The notes under the pieces: model-generated | The model's database searches: none | The model's input: only the letters and a program-made list of their open reading frames with translations | What the model was told of the DNA's origin: nothing | Part shown: positions 7,491-14,864 of the stretch, piece after piece | How positions within the stretch are numbered: position 1 is the stretch's first letter | Layout of the letters: each line of letters opens with the position of its first letter | Program-made: the position numbers and the translations under genes | Source of the DNA: an uncultured Prevotellaceae bacterium | GTDB lineage: Bacteria > Bacteroidota > Bacteroidia > Bacteroidales > Bacteroidaceae | Reading direction: 5' to 3' | Assembly (NCBI GenBank): GCA_902477365.1 | Contig: CABSGW010000033.1 | Location: forward strand, 1 to 15,148 | Length of the DNA: 15,148 nt

Positions 7491-7526
7491 AAGCGCTTAA
7501 AAACTATCTAATTTAAATTAGTTTTT
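7491..7526. promoter_or_regulatory. Paired palindromes in the lipoprotein-priA divergent region
   Basis: AAGCGCTT (7491-7498) is a perfect 8-bp palindrome. It is directly followed by AAAAACTA (7499-7506) with its complement TAGTTTTT at 7519-7526, and the latter overlaps a perfect 14-bp palindrome, CTAATTTAAATTAG (7508-7521). The block lies between the two divergent -7 boxes of this 283-bp intergenic region. It could be an operator, but AT-rich palindromes also arise by chance. I see no gene in 7370-7652. Confidence 0.4.
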
Positions 7527-7618
7527 GATTGTGCAATAGGGTAGTTGTTAGTTTATATATAGGCGTAAATGTGCTAAAAGCAGGGATTCTTCCGTTCGTT
7601 TGTTCTGAACTTTTGTAC

Positions 7619-7626
7619 TACCTTTG
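7619..7626 (+). promoter_or_regulatory. -7 promoter box for priA
   Basis: TACCTTTG matches TAnnTTTG and lies 26 bp before the proposed GTG start of priA. A TTTG at 7599-7602 is upstream but leaves a spacer of 16 bp, shorter than the usual 19-21. The leader would be only about 20 nt, which argues against any priA start further upstream. Confidence 0.55.
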
Positions 7627-7652
7627 CAGTTCTTCTGTACAAAATTGTTTTT

Positions 7653-10136
7653 GTGGTTTACATTGATGTCATAATACCTTTACCGCTTCCCGGGCTTTTT
7701 ACTTACGTGCTTCCTGACAGATGGCATGGAAGTGTGGCGGTTGGTAGTCGGGTGGTCGTTCCGTTTGGTCCGCGTAAGCTGTATGCGGCGTTTGTGTCCC
7801 GTATTTATAGTGAAAAGCCGGAGGTGAGTTTCGAACTGAAGGAGGTGGCCGATGTCATTGATGAGACGCCGATGCTTCTTTCCGGTCAGTTGGATTTCTG
7901 GGAATGGATGGCCGAATATTATCTCTGTGCGGTGGGAGATGTCTGTAAAGCAGCTTTGCCATCGGGGTTGAAGCTTGAAAGCGAAAGCAGTGTAGAGCGC
8001 AATGAAGATTATATCGGCGATACCGACGGTTTCACAGATCGGGAATTGGTCGTATGGAATGAGGTACCCGAGGGAACGTCTCAGACCGTTGATGCGTTGG
8101 TGCGCCGATTGGGAAAGAAAGCCAGTGTGCTGTCGGCATTGCACTTGTTGCTCGAACGAGGAGCAGTCCGTATGAAGGAGCAGGTTTCTTCTACCTATCG
8201 TCCCCGTATGGAGGTTTGTGTGAAACTATGCGAGCCTTATTTGAGTAATGAACATCGCCTGGCCATGCTTTGCGATGCATTGAAGCGCGCTCCCAAACAG
8301 TTGGCAGTGTTGTTGAAATACGTGGAGTTAAGCGGTTTGTCAAATGGACTTCAGACGGATGGGAATGTGATTAATGAAGTCCCGAAACGCGTGTTGAAAA
8401 GTGCTTCCGGAGCAAGCGAGGCTTCGTTGGCTGCGCTTCGGGATCGTGGCGTGTTGGCCACCTATACCCGGCAAATAGGGCGTCTGGAAACCGGCCGTAC
8501 AACGCAACTGGCCGAACACCATCTGACCTCGGCGCAACAACAAGCGTTTGATGGTATCGTAAATTCCTTTTCCAGCAAGCCGGTTTGCCTGTTGCATGGC
8601 GTCACATCGAGCGGAAAGACTGAAGTTTACATACATCTTATAAAAAAAGAACTGGAGGCTGGCCGACAAGTGTTGTATCTGTTGCCCGAAATAGCACTTA
8701 CTACGCAGATCACCGAACGTCTGCGCCGTGTGTTCGGCAACCGTATGGGTGTGTACCATTCCAAGTTTCCCGATGCGGAACGTGTGGAGTTGTGGAAGAA
8801 GCAGCTTTCCGACCAACCGTTTGAACTTATATTGGGTGTACGGTCTGCCTTGTTCTTGCCTTTTTCACGGCTTGGGCTGGTTATTGTGGACGAAGAGCAC
8901 GAGCCGTCTTATAAGCAACAAGACCCTGCGCCCCGCTACCATGCCCGCGATGCGGCGGTTGTACTGGCTGCTAAAAACAATGCCCGTGTGCTGTTGGGCA
9001 CGGCTACTCCTTCGTTGGAGAGTTATACCAATGCGTGTAGCCGGAAATACGGCCTGGTGGAGCTCTTTACACGTTACGGTGATATCCGGCTACCTCAAAT
9101 CCAGGTGGAAGATGTGGCCGAGTTACGTCGGAAAAAACAGATGAAAACGCCTTTTTCGCCGTTGCTGACTGACGCTATGAACGAGGCATTGGCACAGGGC
9201 GAACAGGTGATTTTATTTCAAAACCGCCGTGGTTATGCTCCTTTCCTGGAGTGCCGCACTTGTGGCTGGGTGCCTCGTTGCGTGCATTGCGATGTAAGTC
9301 TGACCTATCATCATGCGGAGCGAAGACTGGTGTGTCATTATTGCGGTAACAGTTACCCTGTTCCCGTTCAGTGTCCGAACTGCGGAGATACGGAGTTACG
9401 CGACAGGGGTTTTGGTACGGAAAAGATAGAGGAAGCGGTACAAGTGTGCTTTCCCGAGGCCCGTACAGCCCGGATGGATATGGACACCACGCGTTCAAGG
9501 ATGGCTTACGAGCGCATTATCAGTCAGTTTCAACAAGGAACCACCAATGTGCTGATTGGTACACAAATGGTCTCTAAAGGGCTTGATTTTGACCGTGTTC
9601 GTGTGGTCGGGATATTGGATGCGGACACATCGTTGAATGTGCCTGACTTCCGGAGTCATGAGCGGGCTTTTCAACTGATGGCGCAAGTGGCAGGTCGTGC
9701 CGGCCGGCGCGATACGCGCGGTTTGGTGATTTTGCAGACACGCCAGCCCGATTTGCCGGTGATTCGGCAAGTCACCACCAATGATTATATAGGTTTCTAC
9801 CAAGACCAGTTGACGGAACGTGAACTGTTTCGTTATCCGCCCTTTTATCGCATTATTTATATTTACCTGAAGCATCGCCAACAAGATGTTGTCGATGAGG
9901 CGGCCGGTACAATGGCAACGGCTTTGCGTGAGGCCTTTGGCGGCCGTCTGCTTGGTCCTGATGCGCCTCCGGTGGCACGTATCTTTTCACTTCATATCCG
10001 GAAGATGGTGCTGAAAGTAGAAAACGGCGCTTCCGTTTCCGCAGTGCGCCGTTATCTGAGGGCTGTCCAGCAACAAGTGTTGGGCGATGTCCGTTTTCGC
10101 TCGGTTACCATCTACTACGATGTCGACCCCCTGTAA
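7653..10136 (+). CDS. priA: Primosomal protein N' (replication restart helicase PriA)
   Basis: PriA recognises stalled or repaired replication forks, unwinds DNA 3' to 5' and helps reload the replicative helicase. The N-terminal DNA-binding domain begins DVIIPLPLPGLFTY. The superfamily 2 helicase core has Walker A GVTSSGKT (residues 316-323) and Walker B DEEH (413-416). Eight zinc-binding cysteines are all present: 534, 537, 543, 546, 561, 564, 574 and 577. Late helicase motifs include GTQMVSKGLDFD and QVAGRAGR. The 827-residue length is longer than the 732 residues of the E. coli protein, mostly before the helicase core. The start is GTG, chosen because the ORF opens there in the conserved N-terminal segment and the promoter box is just upstream; an ATT at 7644 is possible but less likely. 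Its 3' end overlaps the convergent HD phosphodiesterase gene by 32 bp. Confidence 0.96.
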   Translation: MVYIDVIIPLPLPGLFTYVLPDRWHGSVAVGSRVVVPFGPRKLYAAFVSRIYSEKPEVSFELKEVADVIDETPMLLSGQLDFWEWMAEYYLCAVGDVCKAALPSGLKLESESSVERNEDYIGDTDGFTDRELVVWNEVPEGTSQTVDALVRRLGKKASVLSALHLLLERGAVRMKEQVSSTYRPRMEVCVKLCEPYLSNEHRLAMLCDALKRAPKQLAVLLKYVELSGLSNGLQTDGNVINEVPKRVLKSASGASEASLAALRDRGVLATYTRQIGRLETGRTTQLAEHHLTSAQQQAFDGIVNSFSSKPVCLLHGVTSSGKTEVYIHLIKKELEAGRQVLYLLPEIALTTQITERLRRVFGNRMGVYHSKFPDAERVELWKKQLSDQPFELILGVRSALFLPFSRLGLVIVDEEHEPSYKQQDPAPRYHARDAAVVLAAKNNARVLLGTATPSLESYTNACSRKYGLVELFTRYGDIRLPQIQVEDVAELRRKKQMKTPFSPLLTDAMNEALAQGEQVILFQNRRGYAPFLECRTCGWVPRCVHCDVSLTYHHAERRLVCHYCGNSYPVPVQCPNCGDTELRDRGFGTEKIEEAVQVCFPEARTARMDMDTTRSRMAYERIISQFQQGTTNVLIGTQMVSKGLDFDRVRVVGILDADTSLNVPDFRSHERAFQLMAQVAGRAGRRDTRGLVILQTRQPDLPVIRQVTTNDYIGFYQDQLTERELFRYPPFYRIIYIYLKHRQQDVVDEAAGTMATALREAFGGRLLGPDAPPVARIFSLHIRKMVLKVENGASVSAVRRYLRAVQQQVLGDVRFRSVTIYYDVDPL

Positions 10137-12222
10137 AGATTTTTCCCCGCGTTGGCGCCGGTTCTTCCGCCTTCTTCAGTTCCGGGTAACTGATACGGGT
10201 ATGGTACATCATTTTCAGGTTTTCAATAAACACTTCCTTGGCTATCGAGATGTCTTTGAATGTAAGTGCACAGTCGCGGAAGTATCCTTCGTTCATCTGT
10301 GAGTCGATGATACGGTTTCCCAGTTCGCGCAAGCTTTCTTCCGTTATCTCTTTCAAACTGCGTGAGGCGGCCTCAATAGAGTCTGCCATCATCAGTACGG
10401 CCTGTTCTTTGGTGAAGGGGTTGGGTCCCGGATAGGTGAACAGTTCTTCGTTTACCGGCTCGTCCGGATGCTTGTTGATATAAGAGATGTAGAAATATTT
10501 GGCCTTGCTCTTTCCGTGGTGTGTCGAGATGAAGTCGCGTATCACTTTGGGCAGGTGGTTCTTGTCGGCCAGTTTTTGTCCGTCGGTCACGTGACTGATG
10601 ATGATTTGCGCGCTACGTTCCTCGGTGATGCTGTCGTGCGGATTTACACTGGTCTGATTCTCGGTGAAGAAAGCCGGATTCTCCATTTTCCCAATGTCGT
10701 GATAAAGCGCTCCGGTACGTACCAACTGCACCTTGGCCCCAATCTTGCTGGCCACTTCGGTTGCCAGGTTGGCCACCTGCATGGAGTGGTTGAATGTGCC
10801 CTGTGCCACTTTGGACAAGCGGCGTAACAGGGGGGTATTGATGTTTGATAATTCAATCAGGGTAACACTGGACGTGAATCCGAAAGTCTTCTCGACAAGC
10901 AGCATGAGTGGATAGGCAAACAGCAGCAGGACACCGTTGATGACAATGTGGATGTAGAGGGTCAGATCCATCGTAAGAGGGTCTACACCCTGAATCAGGT
11001 TATAAGCAAAAGCCAACAGGAGAGAGACTGCCGTAACCACAACTGCCGTGCGGAACAGTTGGGAGCGTTGGGTCAATTCTTTCAGGCTGTAGATGGCGGC
11101 CACTCCGGCAATAAATTGAATCAGGATGAATTCATAGGGTGTCTGGATTGGAATGGAAGCCAGCAAGAGCGTAAAAATGTATGTGGTGAACGCTGTACGC
11201 GTATCGGTGAATATGCGTACAAAGATAGGGACAATGGCGAATGGTATCAAGAAAATAGCCGTGGAGTCGCGTTGTACAATCAACGAAGTGACAACCGGGA
11301 AGAACACCATCATGGAAAACAGCAGGAACAAACTGTTTGGCGTATCAAAATAGTCGCGGCGGAACAGGTTCAGGTATACAAAGAAGCCGATAATCAAGAT
11401 GCTGACAAACAGTATGTGGCCGATGAGAATGGTGCGGAATTCCGTAGTACTTTCTTCCCGTTTGGACGATTCTTTGGCCATTGATTCCAGAATGCTGAAT
11501 GTCTTGGCATCGACTATTTCGCCCCGGTCTATGATTTTTTGTCCGCTTAGCACCAGTCCGCTTGCATACGATACGGTTGCCAGCAAATCCGCTTTCATGC
11601 TTTCCGACTTCTGCTTGTCGTAAACCAGGTTGGGTTCAATGTAATTGTTCAGGTTACAATGGCGCAGAAATTCGCGTCGGAAGTGTACCGTATCGGCGTT
11701 TATGATATATTCGTAAGCCGACCGGGCCGAGAACAGGTTCTGCACGGCATGCGAGGTTGCCTCTGTGCCCCTCACAGCCCGGATGTACTGGATGCTGCTG
11801 TCGGCCAGTTGGATGATGTTTTCGGTGTTGATGATGCCCGTGTCATATGCTTTTTGAAGCATCTGTACCATGTAGGGCAGGTAGCCGGCCGGCACACCTT
11901 TTATCTTTCCGTTGTAGAAGTCGTCACGCAAATTCTTTATTTGCGTTTGTGCAACTGTTTTATCTTCTTCAAAATAAGGTTGGAACAGCCGCATGACGCT
12001 GTCGCGTTCCAGTTGGATGGTACGTTCGCTTTTGTAGATGGGAAAGTCGTATTTGGCAATGAGTTGCCCGTATTTCCACGGTTTGTTCAGGTCGAACGTA
12101 TATCCGAAGCGACTTTCTCGTGGAAGGAAATAGACAATCAGTAGTACCGAACCAACCAGCAGGGCTGTACGCAATAGATAGTCTCGTAATGTCAATCGGC
12201 GTTTGCCGCTTATTAATCCCAT
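10105..12222 (-). CDS. 7TM-HD domain phosphodiesterase, PgpH-like (probable c-di-AMP hydrolase)
   Basis: This 705-residue membrane protein has the full PgpH architecture. A first transmembrane segment lies at about residues 15-34. An extracytoplasmic 7TMR-HDED domain follows (about 50-260), then a seven-helix membrane domain (about 264-450), then a cytosolic HD domain. Metal ligands are visible as His479 in NHSMQVANLA and His508-Asp509 in YHDIGK. Later histidines in NPHDSITEERS and STHHGKSKAKYF fit the family. In Listeria, PgpH hydrolyses the second messenger c-di-AMP to pApA. The same role is likely here, but substrate specificity is inferred from the family. The gene converges on priA with a 32-bp overlap, so no terminator fits between them. 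A -7 box lies 29 bp upstream of the ATG. Confidence 0.93.
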   Translation of the reverse strand: MGLISGKRRLTLRDYLLRTALLVGSVLLIVYFLPRESRFGYTFDLNKPWKYGQLIAKYDFPIYKSERTIQLERDSVMRLFQPYFEEDKTVAQTQIKNLRDDFYNGKIKGVPAGYLPYMVQMLQKAYDTGIINTENIIQLADSSIQYIRAVRGTEATSHAVQNLFSARSAYEYIINADTVHFRREFLRHCNLNNYIEPNLVYDKQKSESMKADLLATVSYASGLVLSGQKIIDRGEIVDAKTFSILESMAKESSKREESTTEFRTILIGHILFVSILIIGFFVYLNLFRRDYFDTPNSLFLLFSMMVFFPVVTSLIVQRDSTAIFLIPFAIVPIFVRIFTDTRTAFTTYIFTLLLASIPIQTPYEFILIQFIAGVAAIYSLKELTQRSQLFRTAVVVTAVSLLLAFAYNLIQGVDPLTMDLTLYIHIVINGVLLLFAYPLMLLVEKTFGFTSSVTLIELSNINTPLLRRLSKVAQGTFNHSMQVANLATEVASKIGAKVQLVRTGALYHDIGKMENPAFFTENQTSVNPHDSITEERSAQIIISHVTDGQKLADKNHLPKVIRDFISTHHGKSKAKYFYISYINKHPDEPVNEELFTYPGPNPFTKEQAVLMMADSIEAASRSLKEITEESLRELGNRIIDSQMNEGYFRDCALTFKDISIAKEVFIENLKMMYHTRISYPELKKAEEPAPTRGKIFTGGRHRSRW

Positions 12223-12250
12223 AGTTTACGCTTTAGTGATCAGATGGAAG

Positions 12251-12258
12251 CAAAAGTA
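12251..12258 (-). promoter_or_regulatory. -7 promoter box for the HD phosphodiesterase gene
   Basis: The minus strand reads TACTTTTG, matching TAnnTTTG. It lies 29 bp upstream of the ATG at 12222, giving a leader of about 20 nt. It is embedded in the left arm of an inverted repeat (12254-12291), which may bear on its control. Confidence 0.55.
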
Positions 12259-12291
12259 CGAAAAAAAGAGCATCCCGCACTTTTCGTACTT
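12254..12291. repeat. Inverted repeat overlapping the phosphodiesterase promoter
   Basis: AAGTACGAAAA (12254-12264) is repeated as its exact complement TTTTCGTACTT at 12281-12291, with a 16-nt spacer. A run of seven T follows on the plus strand. The left arm covers part of the -7 box. It may be an operator or an A/T-rich hairpin; the sequence alone does not decide. Confidence 0.5.
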
Positions 12292-12364
12292 CTTTTTTTG
12301 CAGGTGGGTGTATGGCGGGTTGGGATTTGCCGGTCCGGCCTTTACGTGTTCTTTTTGCGGAGAT

Positions 12365-12412
12365 GCCCAGTCCGTTGAAAAAAGCCCGCGGGTCGGTTGC
12401 AACGAGATGGGC
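12365..12412. repeat. Second, diverged copy of the palindromic repeat
   Basis: GCCCAGTCCGTTG (12365-12377) pairs imperfectly with CAACGAGATGGGC (12400-12412). GCCCA/TGGGC and CGTTG/CAACG form two 5-bp helices around a 3-nt internal loop. The first 12 bases, GCCCAGTCCGTT, match the minus strand of the repeat at 3962-4018 exactly, and the right half shares CAACGA and TGGGCTG. Here the halves are separated by about 22 nt, whereas they abut in the other copy. It lies in the 337-bp gap 12223-12559, which otherwise holds only promoter motifs and no credible gene. Confidence 0.6.
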
Positions 12413-12490
12413 TGTCGGTTGGTACGGAATACGGTTTATAAACCTTCGGGTAAACGTCTGTACACGGACTGTTTATGAATATTTTAGTGG

Positions 12491-12498
12491 CAAAGGTA
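12491..12498 (-). promoter_or_regulatory. Minus-strand -7 box of unknown target
   Basis: The minus strand reads TACCTTTG, a good TAnnTTTG match. A leftward transcript would start near 12485, about 260 bp before the phosphodiesterase ATG. It could be a distal promoter of that gene or drive a short RNA through the repeat at 12365-12412. Single-motif evidence only. Confidence 0.35.
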
Positions 12499-12520
12499 AG
12501 GCTATTCGGGCGAATATGTC

Positions 12521-12528
12521 TATCTTTG
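12521..12528 (+). promoter_or_regulatory. -7 promoter box for glyQS
   Basis: TATCTTTG matches TAnnTTTG and lies 31 bp before the glyQS ATG, giving a leader of about 25 nt. The bases just before the ATG are A-rich, as is common in Bacteroides genes without a Shine-Dalgarno sequence. Confidence 0.6.
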
Positions 12529-12559
12529 TACCCCTTAGACATAATAAAGAAAAGAAAAA

Positions 12560-14101
12560 ATGGCGCAAGAAGACGTATTTAAGAAGATCGTATCCCATTG
12601 TAAAGAGTACGGATTTGTGTTTCCCTCGAGTGATATTTATGATGGCCTTGGTGCGGTGTACGACTATGGTCAAAACGGTGTGGAGCTGAAGAATAACATC
12701 AAACAATACTGGTGGCAGAGCATGGTGCTGTTGCACGAGAATATTGTGGGTATCGACAGTGCCATTTTTATGCATCCCACGGTGTGGAAGGCATCGGGAC
12801 ATGTGGATGCTTTCAACGATCCGTTGATTGATAACCGCGATAGCAAGAAACGTTACCGGGCCGATGTGTTGATTGAGGATCAGTTGGGCAAGTACGAGGA
12901 AAAGATTGCGAAAGAGGTGGCAAAAGCAGCCAAACGTTTCGGCGAGGCTTTTGACGAGGCACAGTTCCGGGCAACAAACGGACGTGTGCTTGAGATACAG
13001 GCAAAGATAGACGCACTACACGCTCGCTTTGCTCAGGCCATGAACGACAGTGATTTGGAGGCCCTGAAGCAGATTATCATTGACGAAGAAATTGTGTGTC
13101 CCATCAGTGGCACACGGAACTGGACGGATGTGCGTCAATTCAATTTGATGTTTAAGACCGAGGTCGGTTCTACGGCTGAGGGTTCATCTACCATTTACTT
13201 GCGTCCGGAGACGGCTCAGGGCATTTTTGTTAACTACCTGAACGTACAAAAGACCGGTCGCATGAAGTTGCCGTTTGGTATCGCACAGATTGGTAAAGCG
13301 TTCCGCAATGAAATTGTGGCCCGTCAGTTTATTTTCCGTATGCGTGAATTCGAACAGATGGAGATGCAGTTCTTTGTGAAACCGGGAACGGAGATCGAAT
13401 GGTTCAAGCAATGGAAAGAGGCACGTATGAAATGGCATCAGGCCTTGGGCTTCGGTGCGGAGAATTACCGTTTTCATGATCATGAAAAGTTGGCGCATTA
13501 TGCCAATGCGGCTTGCGACATCGAGTTCAAGATGCCGTTTGGTTTCAAGGAAGTAGAGGGCATTCACAGCCGTACAGACTTTGACTTGAAGCAGCACGAA
13601 ACATATAGCGGACGTCAGATTAAATACTTTGATCCGGAAACAAACGAGAGCTACACTCCGTATGACATTGAGACATCCATCGGTGTGGACCGTATGTTCC
13701 TCAGTGTGTTGTGTCACGCTTATTGCGAAGAGCAGTTGGAGGGAGGCGAAAGCCGCGTTGTGCTGAAGTTGCCTGCTGCCCTGGCGCCTGTTAAGCTGGC
13801 GGTGATGCCGTTGGTGAAGAAAGAAGGCCTTCCCGAGAAAGCGCGTGAGATAATGAATGAACTGAAGTTTCATTTCAATTGCAAATACGACGAGAAGGAC
13901 TCCATCGGAAAACGTTATCGCCGTCAGGATGCAGTGGGTACTCCTTATTGCATTACGGTAGACCACGAAACGTTGAAGGATGAGTGTGTGACACTCCGCT
14001 CGCGCGATACGATGCAGCAGGAACGTGTGAAGATTGCCGATTTGCGTTCGCTCATCGAAGATAAGGTGAGTATCACCTCATTACTCAAGAAACTGGTTTA
14101 A
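12560..14101 (+). CDS. glyQS: Glycine--tRNA ligase, class II, alpha2 type
   Basis: This enzyme attaches glycine to tRNA-Gly using ATP in the cytosol. It is the single-chain homodimeric type, not the alpha/beta heterotetramer of E. coli, and is also annotated glyS in related genomes. The 513-residue length fits (the Thermus enzyme is about 506). Motif 1 is around GHVDAFNDP (residues 80-88). Motif 2 starts FRNEI (248-252) and continues to REFEQMEMQFF. Motif 3 contains GVDRMF (375-380). RPETAQGIF and the glycine-binding acidic pocket residues precede motif 2. The anticodon-binding domain begins near ALAPVKLAVMPL and runs to about residue 505. The start MAQEDVFKKI matches the conserved N-terminus. 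A lipoprotein FKBP gene begins 13 bp downstream and is probably cotranscribed. Confidence 0.97.
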   Translation: MAQEDVFKKIVSHCKEYGFVFPSSDIYDGLGAVYDYGQNGVELKNNIKQYWWQSMVLLHENIVGIDSAIFMHPTVWKASGHVDAFNDPLIDNRDSKKRYRADVLIEDQLGKYEEKIAKEVAKAAKRFGEAFDEAQFRATNGRVLEIQAKIDALHARFAQAMNDSDLEALKQIIIDEEIVCPISGTRNWTDVRQFNLMFKTEVGSTAEGSSTIYLRPETAQGIFVNYLNVQKTGRMKLPFGIAQIGKAFRNEIVARQFIFRMREFEQMEMQFFVKPGTEIEWFKQWKEARMKWHQALGFGAENYRFHDHEKLAHYANAACDIEFKMPFGFKEVEGIHSRTDFDLKQHETYSGRQIKYFDPETNESYTPYDIETSIGVDRMFLSVLCHAYCEEQLEGGESRVVLKLPAALAPVKLAVMPLVKKEGLPEKAREIMNELKFHFNCKYDEKDSIGKRYRRQDAVGTPYCITVDHETLKDECVTLRSRDTMQQERVKIADLRSLIEDKVSITSLLKKLV

Positions 14102-14114
14102 TATAGACATTGTT

Positions 14115-14774
14115 ATGAAGAGGTTGTTTTGGATTGTTCCGGTTTTGCTGCTGGCGTGTATGAGCATGGTTTCGTGCAGCGAGAGCGATGATTCGGTAGA
14201 AGAGTTTGTGGATTGGAAAGCGCGTAACGAGGCTTTTTTTAATACGAAGATGGATTTTGCGCTGGCTGCAATAGCTGAGGCTAAACGTACCTATGGGGAC
14301 GACTGGGAGGCTCATTGTGATTGGCGTACCTTCTTGAGCTATTCGTTAGAACCCGGAACAGGAACAAAACGAACGGATTCCATTTGTGTGGAAATTGTGC
14401 GTCGGGGAACGGGTGTCACACAGCCTTTGGTGACCGATTCGGTTCGTATGAATTACCGGGGACGTCTGATTCCTTCAACCTCTTATGCTGATGGAATGGT
14501 GTTCGATCATTCGGGGCAATATACAGACTTTGACCGGGTGTTTGATCGTGCTTCGGCTGCTCCGGTGATGTTCAGGGTGGGTAGTCTCGCGCGTGGTATT
14601 GGTACGGCATTGTTGTATATGCGTAAAGGCGATTTGTGGCGTGTGTTTGTGCCTTCCGATTTGGCTTACGGGCGAAGCGGTGTACAGAAAGTGCCAGGTT
14701 ACTCAACATTGGTCTTTGAGATGGATTTGGTAGAACATTATCGCGCTGGTACCATTCCTCCGGTTTGGAGCTAA
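14115..14774 (+). CDS. FKBP-type peptidyl-prolyl cis-trans isomerase lipoprotein
   Basis: This 219-residue envelope protein should assist folding of exported proteins by prolyl isomerisation. A signal peptide is followed by two possible lipobox cysteines: Cys15 (LLAC) and Cys21 (MVSC). Cys21 is followed by SESDDS, an acidic stretch resembling a Bacteroidetes lipoprotein surface-export signal. After an alpha-helical N-terminal part, the FKBP fold covers about residues 105-207. FKBP pocket residues are recognisable as Tyr114, Phe130-Asp131, Tyr185 in DLAYG and Phe201 in STLVFEMDL. The position of the pocket-floor Trp of FKBP12 is Ile162 (LARGIGTALLYM), and the preceding Val-Ile pair is Leu-Ala. 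The loop at 132-150 is longer than in FKBP12. It probably forms an operon with glyQS (13-bp gap) and ends before a strong terminator. Isomerase activity is likely but not assured. Confidence 0.92.
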   Translation: MKRLFWIVPVLLLACMSMVSCSESDDSVEEFVDWKARNEAFFNTKMDFALAAIAEAKRTYGDDWEAHCDWRTFLSYSLEPGTGTKRTDSICVEIVRRGTGVTQPLVTDSVRMNYRGRLIPSTSYADGMVFDHSGQYTDFDRVFDRASAAPVMFRVGSLARGIGTALLYMRKGDLWRVFVPSDLAYGRSGVQKVPGYSTLVFEMDLVEHYRAGTIPPVWS

Positions 14775-14790
14775 CTGTAAAATCGTTTTA

Positions 14791-14850
14791 TCCCGATACA
14801 AAATAGACGGGGCATCTCATTGGAGATGCCCCGTCTATTTTGTATCGGGA
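14791..14850. terminator. Bidirectional terminator, 28-bp perfect hairpin
   Basis: Positions 14791-14818 are exactly complementary to 14823-14850, with a 4-nt loop (ATTG). The inner 13-bp stem GACGGGGCATCTC is followed on both strands by TATTTTGTAT, so either transcript would see a G/C-rich hairpin and a T-rich tail. It lies between the convergent FKBP gene (stop at 14774) and asd (stop at 14865) and should end both transcripts. Confidence 0.9.
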
Positions 14851-14864
14851 AGAATGTAAGTATA

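Noticed and set aside
7680..8144. A 154-codon minus-strand frame inside priA
   Set aside because: It is antisense to the PriA N-terminal domain with no family resemblance.
10948..11484. A 178-codon plus-strand frame inside the PgpH-like gene
   Set aside because: It is antisense to the membrane domain; its charged, low-complexity product is what reversed hydrophobic codons yield.
12530..12559. A T-box or other tRNA-sensing leader for glyQS
   Set aside because: The leader from the predicted promoter is only about 25 nt, too short for a T-box, and no specifier stem or antiterminator is seen.
12312..12689. A 125-codon plus-strand frame in the intergenic region before glyQS
   Set aside because: It runs into the glyQS start in another frame, has a strongly basic, unrecognisable product and spans the repeat and promoter boxes.
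12342..12802. Minus-strand frames across the glyQS start region
   Set aside because: They are antisense to a secure gene or to the intergenic repeat and encode no recognisable domain.
13184..13966. A 260-codon minus-strand frame inside glyQS
   Set aside because: It is fully antisense to conserved synthetase motifs and has no recognisable domain; it reflects codon bias of the sense gene.
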